This document shows, one piece after another, positions 11,950 to 25,000 of a DNA stretch of 64,000 bases. This DNA is from Telopea speciosissima (lineage: Eukaryota; Streptophyta; Magnoliopsida; Proteales; Proteaceae): positions 5,715,568 to 5,779,567 of the forward strand of contig NC_057925.1 of NCBI RefSeq assembly GCF_018873765.1, read 5' to 3'. Each line of letters opens with the position of its first letter. The stretch's first letter is position 1. Made by a program: the position numbers and the translations under genes. The notes beneath the pieces were generated by a model. It saw only the letters and a list, made by a program, of their open reading frames with translations, was not told the origin of the DNA and ran no database searches.

Positions 11950-13330
11950 ATATGGATCAGATTTATTAGACAGCCCATATGAGAGAAAGTAGAGCCATAC
12001 ACCATTTCAAGACCTAAAAATGCTCAAAAAACACATAAACACATAAAACTGTGTTAGACTCAAAATCAGTTTTTTTATAATGGAAACGTTATTATACAGA
12101 GCCCAACGAACCACGATCCTCACCAATATTCTACAAACCACAATCCTCATCAATATGCTACATTTGCACATTCAAGAAAAAGGGGGAGGGGAACATTCTT
12201 GAAATTTTGCAAAAGATTCAACAACCTCATACATTTACAATTATGGATCCCTAATGAGGTATTGAACATTAATTATTCAAAAATGAAAGACAAAAAAAGA
12301 TATTCATTAAATAGGATGGAAATTGTTTAATTTTCTTTCTTTAATTAAACCAAAAACTTGGAATTTGGAAGACAACAATATCCATTAAGAAACATACAAA
12401 ACTACCACTAAGGCACATTTGAGTAGTACATTCAATTTCATCACTAATTAACGACTTAATAAGACTTTTCCCATACCTAATTTTGAGTATTTAAACCTTG
12501 ATATAGACATCCTTTGAAAGAAAACAATAACTTTTATGGCTTTGTTTGGGTTTTTATTTATTTTTTTAATATTTTAAAATTTTCCCAAATTTTAATTTTT
12601 GTCTTTTTATGCATGAAAAATAGATATCTGATACGACTATGAATGGTAAAATGTGATTGCATTACCTTGATTGTAAGTTATCCTCAATGAGAAATATATA
12701 CAAAATAAATTACCCAATGTGGGTTATCTTACTATAGAATATACAATCAAAACGTGATTATCTAACTATAAATGTACGGTCAAATGGATTACAATCTAAA
12801 TGTACACCTATGAACACCGATGCATGAAGTGTCATGTTAACGATATCCTCTGATTCCTTCACTAAGCTATAGTGAAAATGCCTTAAACTAAATTTAGGAT
12901 AACCTCAAAAATTAGAAATGCTAACCTCAATTAGAAATGCTATAGTGAAATGTTGGGGCTTGAATTTTGATATGTGGCTCAAAAATTATGTGCGTCTCAT
13001 GAATTTTACAACCCAATCACATATAAGAAAATTTGTATATTCTTTGTTCCCTTATTTTAGGGTTGTCAATCGGCCGGACTGAATTTTTAGGCATATACTA
13101 GGCCAAGTTGAAGCTTATTCGTTAAGGTGAAGTCCGGTTTGCGATCTGATTCAATTCCGATTTTTCTATCTGTTTTTCTTAATGGGTTATTATCAATCCA
13201 CTATCTATTGATTTTGGTTTTCATTTCCGATTAGTTTGTCGGTTAAGTTTCAATTCAATTGTATTTATTTTTTTGATCATTCTGATTGGTTTGAGCTGGA
13301 ATCTAACACCCTATTCCTATTTTATAGGAT
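11950..13330. other. Intergenic, AT-rich
   Basis: No gene, RNA or complete element was recognised. A short imperfect repeat (CCACGATCCTCACCAATATTCTAC and CCACAATCCTCATCAATATGC, compared in short blocks) occurs near 12110-12165. From 13060 a TTGTCAATCGGCCGG word starts a piece related to the GTCAATCGG-type repeats at 37102-37730 and 47215-47490. Confidence 0.4.
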
Positions 13331-13333
13331 ATG

Positions 13334-13543
13334 ATCCTCTCCAATTCTCTAAAATGTGCAATGCGGCAATTCGGGGGTGGAGATGTCGACACCTGGCAGC
13401 TTAGATCCAATGGTGTCGAGCTCGAGAAGAAAGAAAAAAATACCGGAGTCAATGAGTTTGAATCGTTGGATGTCCTAGCTGCTAGGTGTCGACATCTCCA
13501 TCCCGAACTGTTGCACTGTACATTTTAGAGAATTGGAGAGGAT
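13334..13543 (+). mobile_element. TIR MITE, about 210 bp
   Basis: Seen: near-perfect inverted ends GATCCTCTCCAATTCTCTAAAA and TTTTAGAGAATTGGAGAGGAT, with a second inverted block GGAGATGTCGACACCT / AGGTGTCGACATCTCC just inside. A short open frame across it is a by-product of the palindrome. A reverse copy lies at 5366-5581. No unambiguous target duplication was found. Confidence 0.8.
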
Positions 13544-14004
13544 TAAAACCCGGTTCCCAATGTCAATAGATCATAATTAACTGATATCTTCTTTTTGGTA
13601 GAATATAAAAATTTGGTTAAATTTCACTCTTCACAAAAATCTCTTATTTGGTTTTTTTTTTTTGGTAAAATCTTATTTGGTGTAATAATTCATAATCCAT
13701 ACCATATAAAACATCTCTAATGGTAATGGTAAATCTTGCTTTGAATGGTCGGTAAAGATATGATTTGAGCTATTCCCAACGGCTAACAAAATGGTCTTCA
13801 AAGTTCAAACGTGACTGAGTAAACCCTTAATCAATTTCCCTCCCAAATCTGAAAATTTGAAACTCTCGAGTCTCGAACTTACAAAAATCCAATCAGAGTA
13901 CAGACAGAATCGGAGCCCCTCCCTCCCTCCGGAGTTTCCGAAGGAGTGATTCTAAGTTATATTCTCAGTGCTGAAATCACGCCCTCCTTGAAGATCTTGG
14001 GGCC

Positions 14005-17000
14005 ATGGAAGACGATCAAGAGCTCGACTTTGACGCCTTTCATGCTGCCCCAGCTCTTGTATCTCTCGCTGCCTTCTCGCCTTCCTTCACGCCTTCTTCT
14101 CGCCGTCTGTCGAGCCATTTCAGCCCTCTTGGTCGCCCGGTTCCCTCAGCTCGGCAGCTGGCTTGGGTTTCTCTCCAAGGTCGTCTCATTGGTGCGGAAG
14201 AAGCAAGCTCTGTTAAAACCATTGGAGGTTCCTTGAACCCATCAGAAGCCTTGGCGTGGGAGCTCTTTAGCCCCATTCATCGAATCCTCATCGTCGCCGT
14301 GGTCGCTGTAGCTACTGCCGAGTTGAAGAAATCTCAACAAATATGCCAACTTAAAAGATCCGTACTTCTCAGGGTTAGTAGTAATTGCAACTTCGTAAGC
14401 CTCTCTCTTTCTTTGCAGAAAACAAAAATTTATTAGCTTTATGTATTAATGAACTCTGAAAGGGAGGGATTCATTCAAGGATGATTACTTATTTTTTCCT
14501 TTGAACTGTTACTTCGGTTACATTTTTGAAATTAGGGTTTCGGCTGTTGGGGTCAATAGATTCAGGGGAGTGGTTTGAGCGCCCCCTACCAATTTTGAAT
14601 CTCTCACCTATGATATAAATTTCTTCATAACCATTTTAAAACTGTTGCTGAAGTTAACCCCAAATGCCATGACTCTTGCATCCCTCCAATGCTCAGCTTA
14701 CTCCAAGCCAAAGAAAACTTATTGTTGCTGATATTGGACAGAAAGAAAATCAATATAAAACACCACACAATGAAAGTTGTGATCGTGTGTGCTATACATT
14801 TTTAAACCCTCCTTGTAGATCAGAGTTTTTCTATTGGCTATATGTTTTGTTTCTCTACGATTTTCCCTTTACTTTACATGGTGGTTTGCCCCCAATAGAC
14901 TCTCTTTGCAAGTGTGGGGCAACCCATTATTTACCATCACTTGCTGGTCAAAGTTGACATTAACCCCATACCCTGATAATTGGCTCAAACAGAGTACTTG
15001 ATGTTACAGTTTGTTCAAAAAAAGTTGTGAATTGTGAAATACCTTAGGTCATGTGGGCTTGAGGAATTGGTACCATGGTTTAAAACCAGAATTTGGTGTG
15101 AACACCAAAGAGATAGCATAGATTGAAATGTAAGACAATTTCATAATAGTCAGTACAGATATATAAACCAAAGGATAATTCTGAGTTTTTGACAATTAAC
15201 ACAGAACAGCTACAAAGATGTTGTAAAAGTGATCCATGTAGAAGTAAAGGACGGGCTACCCCTGGGGGAGGGAGGGTGGGTGGAAGAATCCAAATCACTA
15301 CCCTAGATTTATTGTACTTTGTTGGCATTTTCTTCATATATTTTTATTTAATTTAGCTCTAGTTTTGCTCCTTTTTTTACTGTACACAGTTGAAGCATTT
15401 TATTTGTTAATCGTTAATTTTTTTTTAACACGGTTTTAAAGTTTCAATTTGACTGTCAGGATCAAGTTTTGTCAAGCATGCAACAGAAGCTTGACGATCT
15501 ATGCAACCAGGTGAACATCATGAAAGAACAGCCTGAAAATGAAGTTGATCTGTCATTCACAAATGACAAAAAAATCCTATCCAACAATGATATCAAACTT
15601 GATGAAACTACAATTTCTCCTTGTGGTTGTCAAGTTTGCTATGAGCATCGTGTTTTATCAAATGGTCCAATGGTAAGAACCCTAATTAATAAGTAGAAGT
15701 AATATTGTTCCATTGAAGTGAGGTAGGACTCTTCTTTTGTTGTTGTATTGGTTGTCATTGTCTTGTCTTATGGAGGCTGAAAATGTGAACCTTTATTTGC
15801 CAATTTTGATTCAGTGTGACTTTTTTGAGAACTCATGCTGCGGAGATGAGGTATTCAAGTTCAAGATACCTTCCTACAATGTAGCAGAGCAAGAAGAGCG
15901 CCGGATGTCCAACTTGTCTGACTGGGCTTCAAGTGTGAATTCTTTAATAGATATTCACTTAAGAGAATATGACCCAAAAGCCAAGTTCAAGATACCTTCC
16001 TCAAATGTAGCAGAGCAAGAAGAGCGCCGGATGTCCGACTTGTCTGACTGGTCTTCAAGTGTGAATTCTTTAATAGATATTCAGGTAAGAGAACATGACC
16101 CAAAAGCCAAGTTTAGGAGTTTGTTCTGATTTTACGCTTTAGTCCTGGGGAATACTAGACAATCATTAACTAGTGACACAATGTATTTGATAATTTGGGT
16201 ATTAATGGGTTCGACTATGGCTGCCTTACCAAGGAAAGGCTTATGAAACTTGGTTTGAGTTTTGAAGATTATTGTTTTGTTCTACATGCTTTTTTTTTTT
16301 TAAATTACTAAACTGATATTTAGCCAGGTTTTATTTTGTTCTGATACATCACAATGATCTAGCAACTAGAGATTAGTGTTTTGTTCCTTGCGTTGGAAAA
16401 ATCGTAGAACTTGTACAATTAACGTACACTCATACTCAGATTAAGTTTTGTTAGTATTTTAGAGACATGCCCCTCAAGGATGTCTGTCTTACAGCCTAGA
16501 CTTGGTTCATTCTGATACTATCTTGCTCATGGCTGGCCAACAAAATCCATAAAAGAAAGCCATTAGTCAGCAATCAGATTGTTGTTGGTTGTCCCTAAAT
16601 AATTCATAGATATCTTGAAAGGGTTCTATTGTTATTGTTTCCAAATTTTCATGCATCAAATTGTGAATCTGCTTAACATGATCATCGCTAAGGTGAATTA
16701 TCTGATTGGCAATTCTTAGCAACTGTTGGTGGTAATTATTGTGGTTATAAACTTGCTACCTAATGCAGATTAGAGTTCACTTGCTGCCAGGTTGTTCTTT
16801 TTTTTATTTTTTATAATGTGTTGATGTATTGCTTACAGCTCAACTCGGAGCAAGATATCTACAACCTCCAGCAGGAATGCGATGAAAAGGATGCCACCAT
16901 AAAAGAGCTGTCAGCTTCTCTTAACGCATCTGATGCTGCTAGTTCAAAGGTAATTGGCATTCTTTATGCTTTACTTATACTTTGTTAGAACTTTTGTTTC

Positions 17001-17728
17001 TAATGTATTATCTTTCTCTTCTTAATTACAGAGAATTGCAGAGTTAGAAGATGTTATTAGAAGGAAAAACATGATTATTACAAAACTAAAGAAAGATATG
17101 GCGGTTCTAGAACAAAAGGTCAGAACATGAATTTTAAGTTATATTTTTTCCGATAGTAGGAAATATTCACTAATCAATATCTTGAGCCAAAATCTAAGTA
17201 TTAAATATGGAAATCAAAATATAGGTGGTGCATCTAACAAGGCTTCGGAGACCCTCCTTCACTGCCTCAAACTCAAACATTAGTCAACCTCCGATCATGG
17301 CAGATAATCTCCTTTATGATATGGAGAGTAGCACTAGTCCATCGTCTTCTGACCCAGACTCTCCTATTAAAGCTCAATCGTATGAGGATGAAAAAAGACC
17401 TGCTCTTGAGGAGGGAACTAGTTTGAGTAGAGAACAGACGGTGGGTAAGGCAAAGGCTCCAATCTCCCTTCCAAGACTGGCAGACAGTTCTCAGAAGCAG
17501 CGGGCAAAGGCTCCAACCTCCCTTCCAAGACTAGCAGACAGTTCTCAGAAGCAGCTACCTATGAGCCCTCTAAACGAGAACTCTATGAATCACAGACTTG
17601 ATTCAACAATGAAGTTGAGGCAGAAACAATTGGTACCAACTGATACAACTAATAGAGATATGAAGAGGATTAGGAGACACACTCAGACAGTGTCAAAGGA
17701 CAAAGCTCAACCGAAGAGACGGGTATAG
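14005..17728 (+). CDS. Unrecognised plant coiled-coil protein with internal tandem duplications
   Basis: Six exons: 14005-14373, 15460-15672, 15815-16084, 16839-16949, 17032-17118, 17225-17728. All junctions are GT-AG and in phase 0, giving about 517 aa. The N-terminus is acidic (MEDDQELDFDAFHAA) and precedes a conserved-looking block LNPSEALAWELFSPIHRIL and a short hydrophobic run. Exon 2 begins a coiled coil (SSMQQKLDDLCNQVNIMKEQ) and ends with a CGCQVC cysteine cluster. Exons 4 and 5 (LNSEQDIYNLQQEC, RIAELEDVIRRKNMIITKLKK) are strongly coiled coil. The tail is basic and Ser/Pro-rich (SLPRLADSSQKQ twice), ending RRHTQTVSKDKAQPKRRV. Exon 3 contains a 42-codon duplication and exon 6 an 18-codon duplication (listed separately). 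I do not recognise the family. A cytoskeletal or scaffold role is only a guess from the coiled coil and basic tail. Confidence 0.8.
15857..16108 (+). repeat. 126-bp tandem duplication within exon 3, spanning the old splice donor
   Basis: Seen: unit 1 is 15857-15982 and unit 2 is 15983-16108, each starting AAGTTCAAGATACCTTCC. Unit 2 contains the working donor ATTCAG|GTAAGA at 16084/16085 plus about two dozen intron bases. The same place in unit 1 reads ATTCACTTAAGA, with no GT. The former intron bases of unit 1 are therefore read as coding sequence (LREYDPKA). The unit is 42 codons, so the frame is kept. Confidence 0.9.
17450..17557 (+). repeat. 54-bp tandem duplication in the last exon
   Basis: Seen: units 17450-17503 and 17504-17557 differ at only a few bases and encode AKAPISLPRLADSSQKQR then AKAPTSLPRLADSSQKQL. 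The length is 18 codons, so the frame is kept. It is independent of the exon 3 duplication. Confidence 0.92.
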
Positions 17729-20200
17729 TAAGTTCTTCTTAAATGTCAACTTATAATTGTTCACATGTAGTATGTTATACTTAAATGTCTACATAAACTC
17801 TCCCAGCCTTATCCAAGTCACATGTGGTTTTCTACATGAATCCTGTTCCACTATTCCACTTTATCCAGTGCCATATCAATGTCAATAGCATAAGGTCTGA
17901 ACAATAACTTTCAGGATTCATGTTCTATTAGGCTAAAGAATTTGTGCAATCTGAAAATGTCTCCACCTATATCCAGATGTATCACTGTGTTACACTATGG
18001 TGCTCAAATAGATATTCATTTCACATGGTCTTGGAATCAGTGATAATAAGTGCTCATGATGCTCACTACAAGTATCTGAAAGGCATTAAATCCATCACAT
18101 TTCCTTTCAATAATCAATATTACTCAAAACCACCATATTGTTTGAGGCTATGTTTCCTGGACACTTCAAATTATGAGCCATACCCATGTTGGACATCTTA
18201 AGTAAGCCCAAGAGAATGAAAAAAATGGGATCTTTGTAGCACTCAATTTAGATGATTTCCTGTGTCCAGGTAACAGAGATTCAAGTCTAATGCTTTGGTT
18301 CTTGGCAAGTGGAACATATTGCATAACATGCTGCAATTATTCAAAAAAAGAATAGATATTGATGTCTATTGAATATGTTGGAACAAACAAAGATTGAAAC
18401 TCGCAAAAACCAAAATTTGTGGGAAGATTTTCATGGAGGAAGTCTTCCCACTAAAATTATTTTCTTCTTTTCTACCTCCCCATAATTTCGTGAACTTCAA
18501 TATGAAAATCAGTATTCTTTGTGTAATTAACTTCAATAAGAGAATCAGTATTCTGGGTTTGTTTTCTAATATTTTTGTTTTTTTTTATTTATTAATAGGT
18601 CAAAGTGGAGATGTGATATTTGATGGATTCTATTTTGTATCAAGTATTGGGAGCATCAAGTTGGCACATGGCATACCCCTTTGCAGTTCCAAAATTACTG
18701 TGTCTGGCAATGGATATCCAGCATGCAACATTGCGAACATATATTATCATAGGGCACTATAATATTTATAGGTGTAAGAAAACTTTAGTAGTTCATATAT
18801 TTAATACTGAAATACTTGGAATATTAAATTAGCTAGTGAAATTATGTAATTATAGAATAAGGAAAAAGTCACTTGGATGCCTTGCTTTCGATAGCTTATG
18901 AAAGTGCCAATCTTTATTGTGCCATGTGGGATTATGATGTGGTAATTTTGACTGTTGGACAGATGGTACATGGTGAGGATTGGCCATGGGTCAAATTTCA
19001 GAGCCTAATTCAATCAGTACCCTTCTGTATTTTGGCATGCATCTTCGTGTATGTTAATGCATGCTTGTAGTACTCTGTTGTCGTGCAATATCCCATAGTT
19101 GTGAATTTCAAACCTCTATTTTGCTGCATGGAAAACTAAGTTTGGGTTGAAATTTTACATGTGAGTTGGGGAGGGGGATTTTGTGTTCCATCTACTCTAT
19201 CACGTGGCAGACATGGATCATCTTTATAATCTTATCAAGAAAGAAATGTTACTTAAAATTGCTTTAGAGAAATTGTTTTTCTTTTATTTTTTTTATTTAG
19301 TGCCTGATTAACTTCTTCACTTGTTATGGTTGAATATTTTCATCTTCCAGAAACAAACTTGTAAGTGTTCAGATTCCATTGGAGTTGAAATGTAGTATTT
19401 TTGAAGGATTAAGTTTTCCTTCACTTGTAGAGAAGGGAGAATCCCTTAAGCATTGGTGATCTGATCTTCTGACTTCTTGTCATCATAAACTCCCAATCCT
19501 AATGTATAGGATTATAAATACCCTTCCCCATGCAAATCAAAGGGTCAGATCTCCATGGTTGAGGACTGAGGAGATTTTGGGTGAAAGAGGCACTTGGTCC
19601 ATTTTATAATATATACTCTTCATTTATATTATAGAGAAACTGTACTTCCCTAGGCAAGGGGAAATTTTTAAATATAACTTGTTAAGTAGAAGAAAATTTC
19701 ATGCAGTAATAGGCAAGGGGAAATTTTTTCTAACTTGTAATTCTTGAAAGAAAAGTTACAGTAACAAATGTAAGCTGTTGTTTATCCAAGCTAGTTTCTG
19801 CTCTAACTATGGCTCTAAATGGGAGATCTGCTCTTTGTTAGATAGTGAAGTGTTCATGGATACCTGAAAAACAAGAATATTTTAGAATCCAACTATGCAA
19901 CCTCATACTCAGATTTGAGCTTCATATAGCGAGTTAGTTCTCCATAAGACTACCAAAACCTAATATGTATGAAGTGATCAGCCACTTTCTCCAACTAATA
20001 TTCTAACTGTTGACAATTTCATTTGATATTAATATGGCTTGTAATAATTGAGGACTTCTTGAACAGAAAAGTGCTTTATTATCAATAGGAAAAGATTATT
20101 AGCTTGTTACATGGAGTTGGGGCCACATCTTTTGGTCATTCCTGTCTTTTAAGTGTAATGAAAAGTTTAATAAAGCATCCATTGTTTCCTAACAGTTTAG
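17729..20200. other. Intergenic; 3' flank of the coiled-coil gene
   Basis: AT-rich, with only short, unconvincing open frames (for example 18394-18762). No known domain, TIR pair or RNA gene was seen. The word AGGCAAGGGGAAATTTTT occurs twice (near 19652 and 19711). Some of the first few hundred bases are probably 3' UTR. Confidence 0.4.
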
Positions 20201-20341
20201 AGTTGGGAATCTTTATAGGTACATGAACACATACACACACAGAGGATTGATACCGATATGGATCGATTGTATTAATAAAAAGGAATTTATTTTTGTATTT
20301 ATGTTCAATGCGAGTCTGATTCCTATTAGTATCAACCGAGA

Positions 20342-20868
20342 TCGATACGCCAAAGCTCCAGAGTTGATGGAGTGCATTAAATCAAGCCCTTTAACCTATC
20401 CCAAACTAAGTTGGTCCAATCTAATGCTCATACATAGCCGTTGTCTTCAGCAGATCTCACTCTAGGCAGTAGGTAGCCCTTTTCAAGTGCCTCACTCTGC
20501 TCTAGGGTTTTTGCTTGGCGGTTGGTAGCTCTTTCTTAATAACTTTCATTCTACTCCAGATAGTCGTTTTTGTGACTCAAACACGTGACGTGATGCCTGT
20601 GTATGATACCAAATGTTAGGTACATGATTGAGATGCCAAAAGCTTCAGAGTTGATGGAACGTGTTAAATCTAGTCTTTTAACCTATTTCATATCAGGCTG
20701 ACTCAATCTAGCACCCATACACTAGATCGAACCCCATTAGGCACATAATAGATACCGATTTTATTAAGTACTTGACTGATACGTCAAAAGCTCTAGAATT
20801 GTTGAAATACATTACATCAAACTCTTTAACCTATCTCATACTAGACTCCCAATCAAACACTTATGCAC
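20342..20868 (+). repeat. Three diverged copies of a roughly 92-bp unit
   Basis: Seen: 20342-20433, 20628-20722 and 20776-20868 share, in order, GCCAAAGCTCCAGAGTTGAT-like, AAATCAAG.CCTTTAACCTAT-like and CTCATACA-like blocks. The spacing is uneven, so this is probably a decayed repeat rather than a neat tandem array. It is non-coding. Confidence 0.5.
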
Positions 20869-21209
20869 TTTATTGGGACCATTAAATACATAACAGATTC
20901 TTATAGCCTTGCATGTGATGTAAACATTTAGTGGGCACAAAAAGTAAAGTCATGATATACATGATTCAATAATGATCTTGAAGTGCAAAAGGTGGTGAAG
21001 AGAAACTGATAAGGACCATTCTTTTTGTTGGATTGGCTTCGGAAAAGAACCAATAAAAATCGGTTAAAAATGTCTTTTTGGTTTGGACATTAAAGGCCAA
21101 AACCTTATCGGTCTGGTTTCGATTGACCTAATATATCTATAAAACCGAAAAATTAACTGAAACCGAGCGAACCAACGATATACATTAAAATAGAATCACT
21201 TTTTGAACC

Positions 21210-21570
21210 CCGTGATTATGGATATAGGTATCGGTATCGGTCACCCCTATAATATGAATCGGACCAAATCAACATGTATCAGATATAAATTAAACAAAAA
21301 ACACTTTTTAGCTGATACTTTTGATCCATATTAGTATTGGATGCCAACGATACTGATACGTATCGGTCTATGATATTGATACTTAGTGAAATGCCCCGAA
21401 AAACACAGCAGCATTTCTTATTTTTTTGGTAAATACAGCAGCTTTTCTTGATGGAGAAGGAAAAGGCACGCAGGGATTCAGATACCGTTATTGGTATCGG
21501 TCTTTGCTCATACCTGATCTAGGCCTCAACCGATACTGATACGATCCGTTACCGATACCTCAATTCAGGC
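21210..21570. repeat. TATCGG/CGATAC-rich dispersed repeat
   Basis: Seen: repeated words TAGGTATCGGTATCGGTCA, ACTGATACGTATCGGTC and CGATACTGATACGATCCG. Same vocabulary as 1470-1700 and 54950-55290. It ends about 90 bases before the likely RABA4 promoter and leader. Confidence 0.45.
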
Positions 21571-22030
21571 GCGTGAGAAAACCGTTAAAAGGGCCCGCAG
21601 AAGCCGTTTGTCTCTTCTGACGCGGCTCCTTCTCTCTTCACCAACTCCATTCTATTGGGGAAAGCCAGGGAGGCGGGCAGGAATCAGGAGATTCACGACA
21701 AGCTCTTCTTCCATGTTCTAACGACATTTCCATCTGAAAAATCATCTCTTTCGTCTTCATCTCTCCGTTTCTTCCTTCTTCTTCACTGTAATTCTAACCC
21801 TTTATTTTTTGGGTCTTCCCGATCTCTCTGTTTGTGTCTGAAGAAAACCTCATGACAATTCATTATGTCTCACGATCTACTCTCATATCCGATTTCGATT
21901 ACAATCGGAACTTCAGATCACGTTCAGTCTCCCCATTTGATCCTTCTCTAGCCTGATTTATCTAGGATTTTAGTCCCTTTCTTTTGTTTGATTTTAGAGA
22001 GAGGGGGGTCTCATTAGATTTGAGAGAGAG

Positions 22031-25000
22031 ATGTCGAATTTATATGGGGATTTCAACCAGAAGATTGATTATGTGTTCAAAGTAGTCTTGATTGGAGATT
22101 CGGCTGTCGGGAAATCCCAGCTTCTTGCACGGTTTGCTCGCAACGAATTTAGTTTGGATTCAAAAGCGACGATCGGAGTTGAATTCCAGACGAGGACTCT
22201 TGTTATAGATCACAAAACTGTCAAGGCACAGATATGGGATACGGCTGGGCAGGAAAGGTAAGCTTTTGCCCCCTCCCTTCCTTCTATATCTATTGGTTGG
22301 GGGCGTGGAATCGGTTGAACTGCTGTCATATATACATTGTTCATGTTTTTCCTATTGTAAGTCGTAAAATTCGTTTTTGATTTGTTTGTATGTTCAACAA
22401 ATTGACGATCATGAACTTATTCCAGAATAGTAGAATCTAAAACATAAAATATCAGTGTAGAGCGGGTCTTAAGAATTCCACCCTCAGCACCCTGAGATCA
22501 AAGGTTGAATTAGTTTAGTGAAGAAAATTGACTCTTGATTCCTTCTGTCTGTAGGCTAAACTGTCATCTGTGTTCTGTGGTTAGTAGGTAGTACAATTTG
22601 TTTGGGAACCTAATTTCACATTTCTTGCTTAAAATTCTTCTTGGCTTTCATTCTGTTTCTACTTGATTATCAGTAAGAGGAGAAAGAGTTCAATTATGTT
22701 TGAAGTATAATTTTACTTATGAATGAAGAGTTCAAGTAATGAAAGGCTTGCCAAATCCCTTTTTGTTCGACTTGTTTCACATCTTCTCACTGGAAAAGCA
22801 TAGTGCTATAACCTGGAAAAATGAAAATATCTTAAAATTCAGATCTTATAACTGGAATTGTTGGAGCATGGAAAAGTATTATCTCAAGAGAAGAAGAACA
22901 GCTAAGAGGAACAGTTCTTGATCAATGCTTGTTAGACTAATATGTTGATAACCACAATACAATCCCTAGCTAAAAGAAACCTAAATTATGAGTGATTTGT
23001 CTAAGGAATCATGTCTAGGAACAGTGAAGGGACTCTTTGATGCAGATTGGAGAGATGGATCTGCTGTTGGTGGGATTTCAGATTGCAAGTTTGAGAGAAG
23101 AGAGGAGGAATGAGTAAACAACCTCAATTCTAAAACAAACCAAATCTAATCCATTCATTCAATTTTGGTAGAGCTATATCTTCTTACATGTATTTATAAC
23201 TAGTGTTTACGACAAATAAATTTCTCCTCCTGTCCTCTTTGCACTTCATTCTCTCTCATTTTCTTTCCTGAGATTCTCCTTGGGATTCTTTCACCTTGCC
23301 AGGGGTAGTATTTTAAAAAATAGGCACACTGATGCCAGTGACAAAGAACAACGAGAAGGATCAGATGGCTAAGGAAGCAGAATTGGAGGAAGAGAAGATA
23401 GACAAGAATGAGTTGTTGCCCAATTGAAAGGGGTCTTGTTGGAGAGGGAGTGATGTAACAGAAGAACTTTGATTGCAATCTAGTTGGTCTTCTTCGTTTA
23501 ATAGGTCATAATTCATAATAAACTCTAGACTTATTTCTCAACAAACCTTATTGAAACAACTAACAGTCATCTATTCTACTTTCCACACTATTTTTTAGAG
23601 AAACTAACATCCTTCTACTGAAACCATGTATTTCTTTTTTTAGAGAAACTAACATCCTTCTAACAGTCATCTATTCTTTTTTAGAGAAACTAACATCCTT
23701 CTACTAAAACCATGTATTTCTTATTGCAAATAGTTCTCAAGTTTTAATCTTGTTCTGCTGTGAAATTTTTGTGCTGTTTATTCATTTTAATGGTATCCTA
23801 ATAGTCAACCCCCAATCTTGGGAACCCCTTCCTAGTTGCTTCCACGATGGAGGCAAAATCTCTCATAGAGATTATTGTGAATTCTCTATAATTTTTTGTG
23901 GTAGTTTTCCTTCATGATTGTAAGGTCAGGAGAGAAATCAAACTGAAAATGACAGGCAGCACATCTGATCTTGTTCTTTTCACCATATGGTTTCCCAAGC
24001 TCTTTTCTTTTTGAAGCTAAATGATCTTAAATTTTCTATAGCTCAATGATTAATAAAGTTTGTGAATGTTTAAAGGTTGCATTGTTATCCAATCAATCTA
24101 ACACAAGAAGCAAAGCAGTTGATTTTGTTTTACATCCCAGATACTCCTTTGGTCCTTGTATTTCAAGAATACATAAGAAGTTGGTGGTGGCTTCTCTTTA
24201 CATGTTGTAGGACTACATGTAAAGTTGCTGCCCAAAACTTTACATTCATTAGCCTATGTTATTTTATTCTTTATTCAGTCTTTACTCTCTCTCTTTTTTT
24301 AAATGAGTCTCTGGTTACTTATTCAAGCTTCCGTATGTTTTTAATAACCAATTGGATCTTTACCTTTCTATGTCTAATTGATGGCATTATTTAAGCACCA
24401 GGTTTTTTTTGCAAGAAACCATTTTCTCCCTTGAACTCTCTACCAGACCTCATGATATGCCCCAACTTGTTTTACCCTTGGCTTTTTATTGTTCATTTAT
24501 TTCATTCTTTAATTTTCTCTTTCTCATTACTCCCACGAAGCTCGTTGCCTTCATCCTATGTGAGATGGAGGAATTAAACCTTAGCAAGATTGGCAAGAGT
24601 TTTTTCACCTTTTTGAAAATACATTTCTAAAAGCATGCAAGGAATTGGCAAAGGAGATGGGCAGTTGCTGAAATTTTAATTTTTTTCATCTTGTCTAATT
24701 GTTTCTGTGAAAAACATGACTTGGAAGCATTTTTAAATTGTTCCAAGCACCATTTGTTCTACTTGTAGGCTTTCTGTCTCCTTTCTGTTCAACTGTTCTT
24801 ACAGAATTTAGAATTTATTAGCAAGTGCCTCAGGCTTGTTTATGTTGAAACCAAATCTCTCACTTAATCAAGAGCAGGTGCAACCATATGCTACTAATTA
24901 TACCCTTCAGGCTATTCAGCTTGCCCTGGCCACTTGTTTTGTGCAGGCTAAGCCTGGAATTGGGTTGGGCATTTGGGCGAAGAGGCATTAATGTCTGTGT

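Noticed and set aside
24077-24394. 105-aa frame in the RABA4 intron
   Set aside because: AT-rich and hydrophobic by composition, with no domain or splice support.
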